DNA of 64,000 bases from Reticulitermes lucifugus (taxonomy: Eukaryota; Arthropoda; Insecta; Blattodea; Rhinotermitidae), in assembly GCA_026260175.1 (NCBI GenBank), contig JAKCWW010000885.1, positions 1-64,000 on the forward strand, read 5' to 3'. Shown in pieces: positions 61,923 to 64,000 of this stretch (positions are counted from its first letter, which is position 1; each line of letters opens with the position of its first letter). A program made the position numbers and the translations under genes. The notes under the pieces were generated by a model. The model saw nothing but the letters and a program-made list of their open reading frames with translations. It was not told the origin of the DNA and did not search any database.

Positions 61923-61961
<39 letters not shown>
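61921..61961. repeat. (TTA)n microsatellite
   Basis: About 13 ATT triplets, directly followed by a palindrome. Confidence 0.95.
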
Positions 61962-61976
61962 CCTCATATTAATAAT

Positions 61977-62026
61977 ATATTTCAAGAACATTATTATACC
62001 TCATAATAATAATGTTCTTGAAATAT
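61977..62026. repeat. Perfect 21-bp hairpin with an 8-base loop
   Basis: The left arm 61977-61997 (ATATTTCAAGAACATTATTA plus T) and its exact complement at 62006-62026 flank the loop ACCTCATA. The same ACCTCATA follows the TTA run at 61961, suggesting local template switching. Confidence 0.9.
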
Positions 62027-62059
62027 AGATTGAAGGTTAGACATGGTGACTGAAACCAA

Positions 62060-62318
62060 CAAATGCGCACAAGTTTATGAAAGTATATTATAAACGTAAT
62101 AATACCTCCTACATGTTTCGGCCACTTATGTGGCCATCTTGAGGGAGGTGCGTTAAAAAGAATAAGTACATTAAGATGTTACAAAAGTTTGTGAATCAAT
62201 GCACATGTAAATTAAGATGGCCTACAAGAGTGGCCGAAACATATAGGAGGTATTACTATGTTTATAATATACTTTCATAAACTTGTGTGCATTTGTTGGT
62301 TTTAGTTACCATATCTAA
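62060..62318. repeat. Inverted Penelope-like pair with two hammerhead motifs
   Basis: The left half (62050-62149) and right half (62204-62318) are inverted copies: ACCAACAAATGCGCACAAGT on the left, ACTTGTGTGCATTTGTTGGT on the right, with the intervening flank matching. The left motif 62104-62149 (minus) has outer stem ACCTCC/GGAGGT, a perfect six pairs, and core CTCAAGA (one core base changed). The right motif (62211-62255, plus) has core ATTAAGA and GAAACATATAGGAGG. Both cores look inactive. Confidence 0.8.
62104..62149 (-). ncRNA. Hammerhead-like motif with a six-pair outer stem and mutated core
   Basis: Minus strand: ACCTCC, CTCAAGA, T, stem GGCCAC...GTGGCC, GAAAC, AT, GTA, GGAGGT. The third core base is C, where hammerheads require G. 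Confidence 0.6.
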
Positions 62319-62582
62319 CTCTTCAATGCACGGTTACGGACCATTTAAAATTGATATTTTTTAGGTGTATGAGAATTTTTTTTCCTGTAGTGCAACAGCC
62401 CAACTCGGGCCTAGGCCGCCTCATTAGTGAGGTTTCTAGATCACACACAGTTAGACACACTAAGATCAACAAACTGTACACTCGTACAAGCATATAATAA
62501 AAACTTGTATCATGCGCTCTAGTGTATAAATTTTAAATTCAAATATATATTGAGGGCAAGTATAACGTCCAGTCGCGTTGAA

Positions 62583-62850
62583 TAGAGTCGGGATAGCTCA
62601 GTCAGTATAGTGACGACGCTACAGGCCGGAGAAGCGAGCAGCTTTATTTCGATACCCGGCAGGGGCAACAGATCATTCTTTTCTCCTAAACGTCCAAACC
62701 GGCTGTGGCCCACCCAGCTTCCTATTCATAAATACCGGGAGCTTTATCCCCATGAGTAATGCAACCGAAGCGTGAAGCTGATCACTCCATTTAGTGCCCC
62801 GATTAAGAAAGCGTGAAGCTATACCTCCACACCCCCACATGCCTTCATGT
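62583..62850 (+). mobile_element. tRNA-derived SINE, main family
   Basis: A-box region GGATAGCTCAGTCAGTATAG, B box ATTTCGATACCCGGCAGGGG, the TTCTTTTCTCCTAAACGTCC linker, and the body CCGGCTGTGGCCCACCCAG, AAATACCGGGAGC. The end (AAGAAAGCGTGAAGCTATAC) matches the 3' region of other copies. Confidence 0.85.
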
Positions 62851-63775
62851 TGTGCACAGCGGCAACATGAATTTACTTCTAATTTAATAGAATGAAACCT
62901 GCCTATATCGGAACTGCAAGGAATCAAATTTTCCTCCGTTGCAGGCAGGTTCTCTTTCATACAGGTACTCAAACTTTGGATCCTCGGGACTCTAAAAGTT
63001 TTCCGTTAAAGACATGTTTTCTTTATGTATATGTTCCGTTTAAGACAGGTCTAACTGTACCTCACAAAACAGTTAATTTAGATCATATTGTAGATAAGCA
63101 TATTTAGCCGTGGTATTAACAATTAAATTATGACAATATTACAGGATGTTTCTTTTATCGCCGCACCGAGTGTGGCGGCTTTATCACATAGAAAGCCTAC
63201 ATCTGCTGGGACATCCTGTGACAGCTGCGGTGCCCAGGACAGCAATAAAAGAAAGGAGCTATATTTGTAATATTAAACGTGAGGCTGATAGCGTGTTGAA
63301 CCTTGGAAAACCTGCTGCTGCTTTACTGGCCCACGAATCATAAATGGTGACAACCACTGCCCTAAACAGTATTGTATTCTTTACCTCTGAGTTTGTTTTA
63401 ATTTTGCAAATGTAATTTTACATAACAAAGCAGAATTAAAGGAGAATATTACAAATGCGTTTAAAATACTAATACAAACAACAAATGTAGGCTATCACAG
63501 CAACTGGATAGACAATGTGCAAAGAATAGAAGCCACAAGAATATTAGCACATAAAAAAAACGTGAATTAAAGGAAACATTGGACGACAGAAAAAGATGGA
63601 AATTGGTATGTAATGCATGGAAGAAGAAGGAGGGGACACAACTATTACTTCCGCTCTATTACGTTTATGCGAATCATTTAGGGTAGTCACTTCTTCTTAA
63701 GAAAGAAATGTGCTACTTGGGTTTTTACGATAAACGTAAGGAGATAGGTTTTATTTTAAATATATATCCTCTACA
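62851..63775. other. Intergenic stretch, nothing firm recognised
   Basis: The plus-strand frame 63146-63343 (65 codons) has no recognised domain. CAACCACTG near 63350 could be the right end of a hAT-type element, but no left end was found. Confidence 0.35.
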
Positions 63776-64000
63776 CCACGCCGTAGCTCAGTAGGTATAG
63801 CGACTCGTTACAGTCTGGACGGTCCGGGGATCGAATCCCGGTGGGGGTGAGATTTTCTACACCCGTCCAGACCGGCCCTGGGGCCCACCCAATCTCCTAT
63901 AAAATGGATACCGGGTCATTCCCGGCGGTAAAGCGGCCGGGGTGTGGCGTTAACCAGCCCATCCCCGTCTAGCGCCCGGGTTAAAGAAAAAGTAGAGCTA
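63776..64000 (+). mobile_element. tRNA-derived SINE, main family, best-preserved copy, cut by the window end
   Basis: Head GCCGTAGCTCAGTAGGTATA (A box TAGCTCAGTAGG), B box GGGATCGAATCCCGG, linker GGTGAGATTTTCTACACCCG, body GGCCCTGGGGCCCACCC, GATACCGGGTCATTCCCGG, GGTAAAGCGGCCGGGGTG. Both polymerase III boxes look intact. The 3' end lies beyond the window. Confidence 0.92.

Noticed and set aside
63781-63842. tRNA gene suggested by good A and B boxes
   Set aside because: The boxes are followed by the SINE body shared with many other copies, and no tRNA cloverleaf closes.
1-64000. LTR retrotransposon, retroviral, Polinton or other capsid- or envelope-bearing remnants
   Set aside because: No terminal direct repeats, gag/pol, integrase, capsid or envelope motifs were recognised; the reverse transcriptases seen are all LINE-type.

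Overview
The window is an animal nuclear contig, almost certainly from an insect. It carries spliced genes with GT-AG introns, a ZAD-type C2H2 zinc-finger gene (a class expanded in insects), and introns loaded with tRNA-derived SINEs, LINE fragments, hAT and pogo/Tigger DNA transposons and short Penelope-like pieces. Repeat density and intron size suggest a large, hemimetabolous-type genome. Several repeat-encoded peptides resemble sequences I associate with cockroaches and their relatives, but that placement is only a guess. No bacterial genes, rRNA genes, functional tRNA genes, CRISPR arrays, or LTR, retroviral or Polinton remnants were recognised.

Three host genes are readable, all on the minus strand, and each could be assembled exon by exon with matching splice phases. 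(1) Glutathione synthetase: ten coding exons between 26889 and 14420, 480 codons. (2) A ZAD plus eight-finger C2H2 protein: six coding exons between 47096 and 31539, 425 codons. (3) A clavesin-like CRAL-TRIO lipid-transfer protein: six coding exons between 57627 and 51491, 331 codons. The three have no evident functional link.

Layout: 1-14.4 kb is gene-poor, AT-rich sequence with hAT-type elements, a Tigger/jerky fragment, two local tandem duplications and a hammerhead-bearing repeat. 14.4-26.9 kb is glutathione synthetase with repeat-filled introns. 26.9-31.5 kb is intergenic, with a LINE tail and an unclassified open frame. 31.5-47.1 kb is the zinc-finger gene; its introns hold a pogo-like element with intact ends, a Tigger C-terminus and a 3 kb degraded jockey/R1-type LINE. 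47.1-51.5 kb is intergenic with SINEs, a foldback element and a minisatellite. 51.5-57.6 kb is the CRAL-TRIO gene. 57.6-64 kb is a mosaic of LINE tails, SINEs and inverted hammerhead-like repeats, with one assembly gap (10 N).

The most interesting signal is a scattered family of about ten short motifs with hammerhead-ribozyme geometry: a CTGANGA core, a hairpin, GAAAC, then GTA, GTT or GTC. The outer stem is preserved by different but complementary sequences in different copies. At least three, perhaps five, occur as inverted pairs with the left copy on the minus strand and the right copy on the plus strand. This fits the terminal repeats of Penelope-like retroelements, some of which are known to carry hammerheads.
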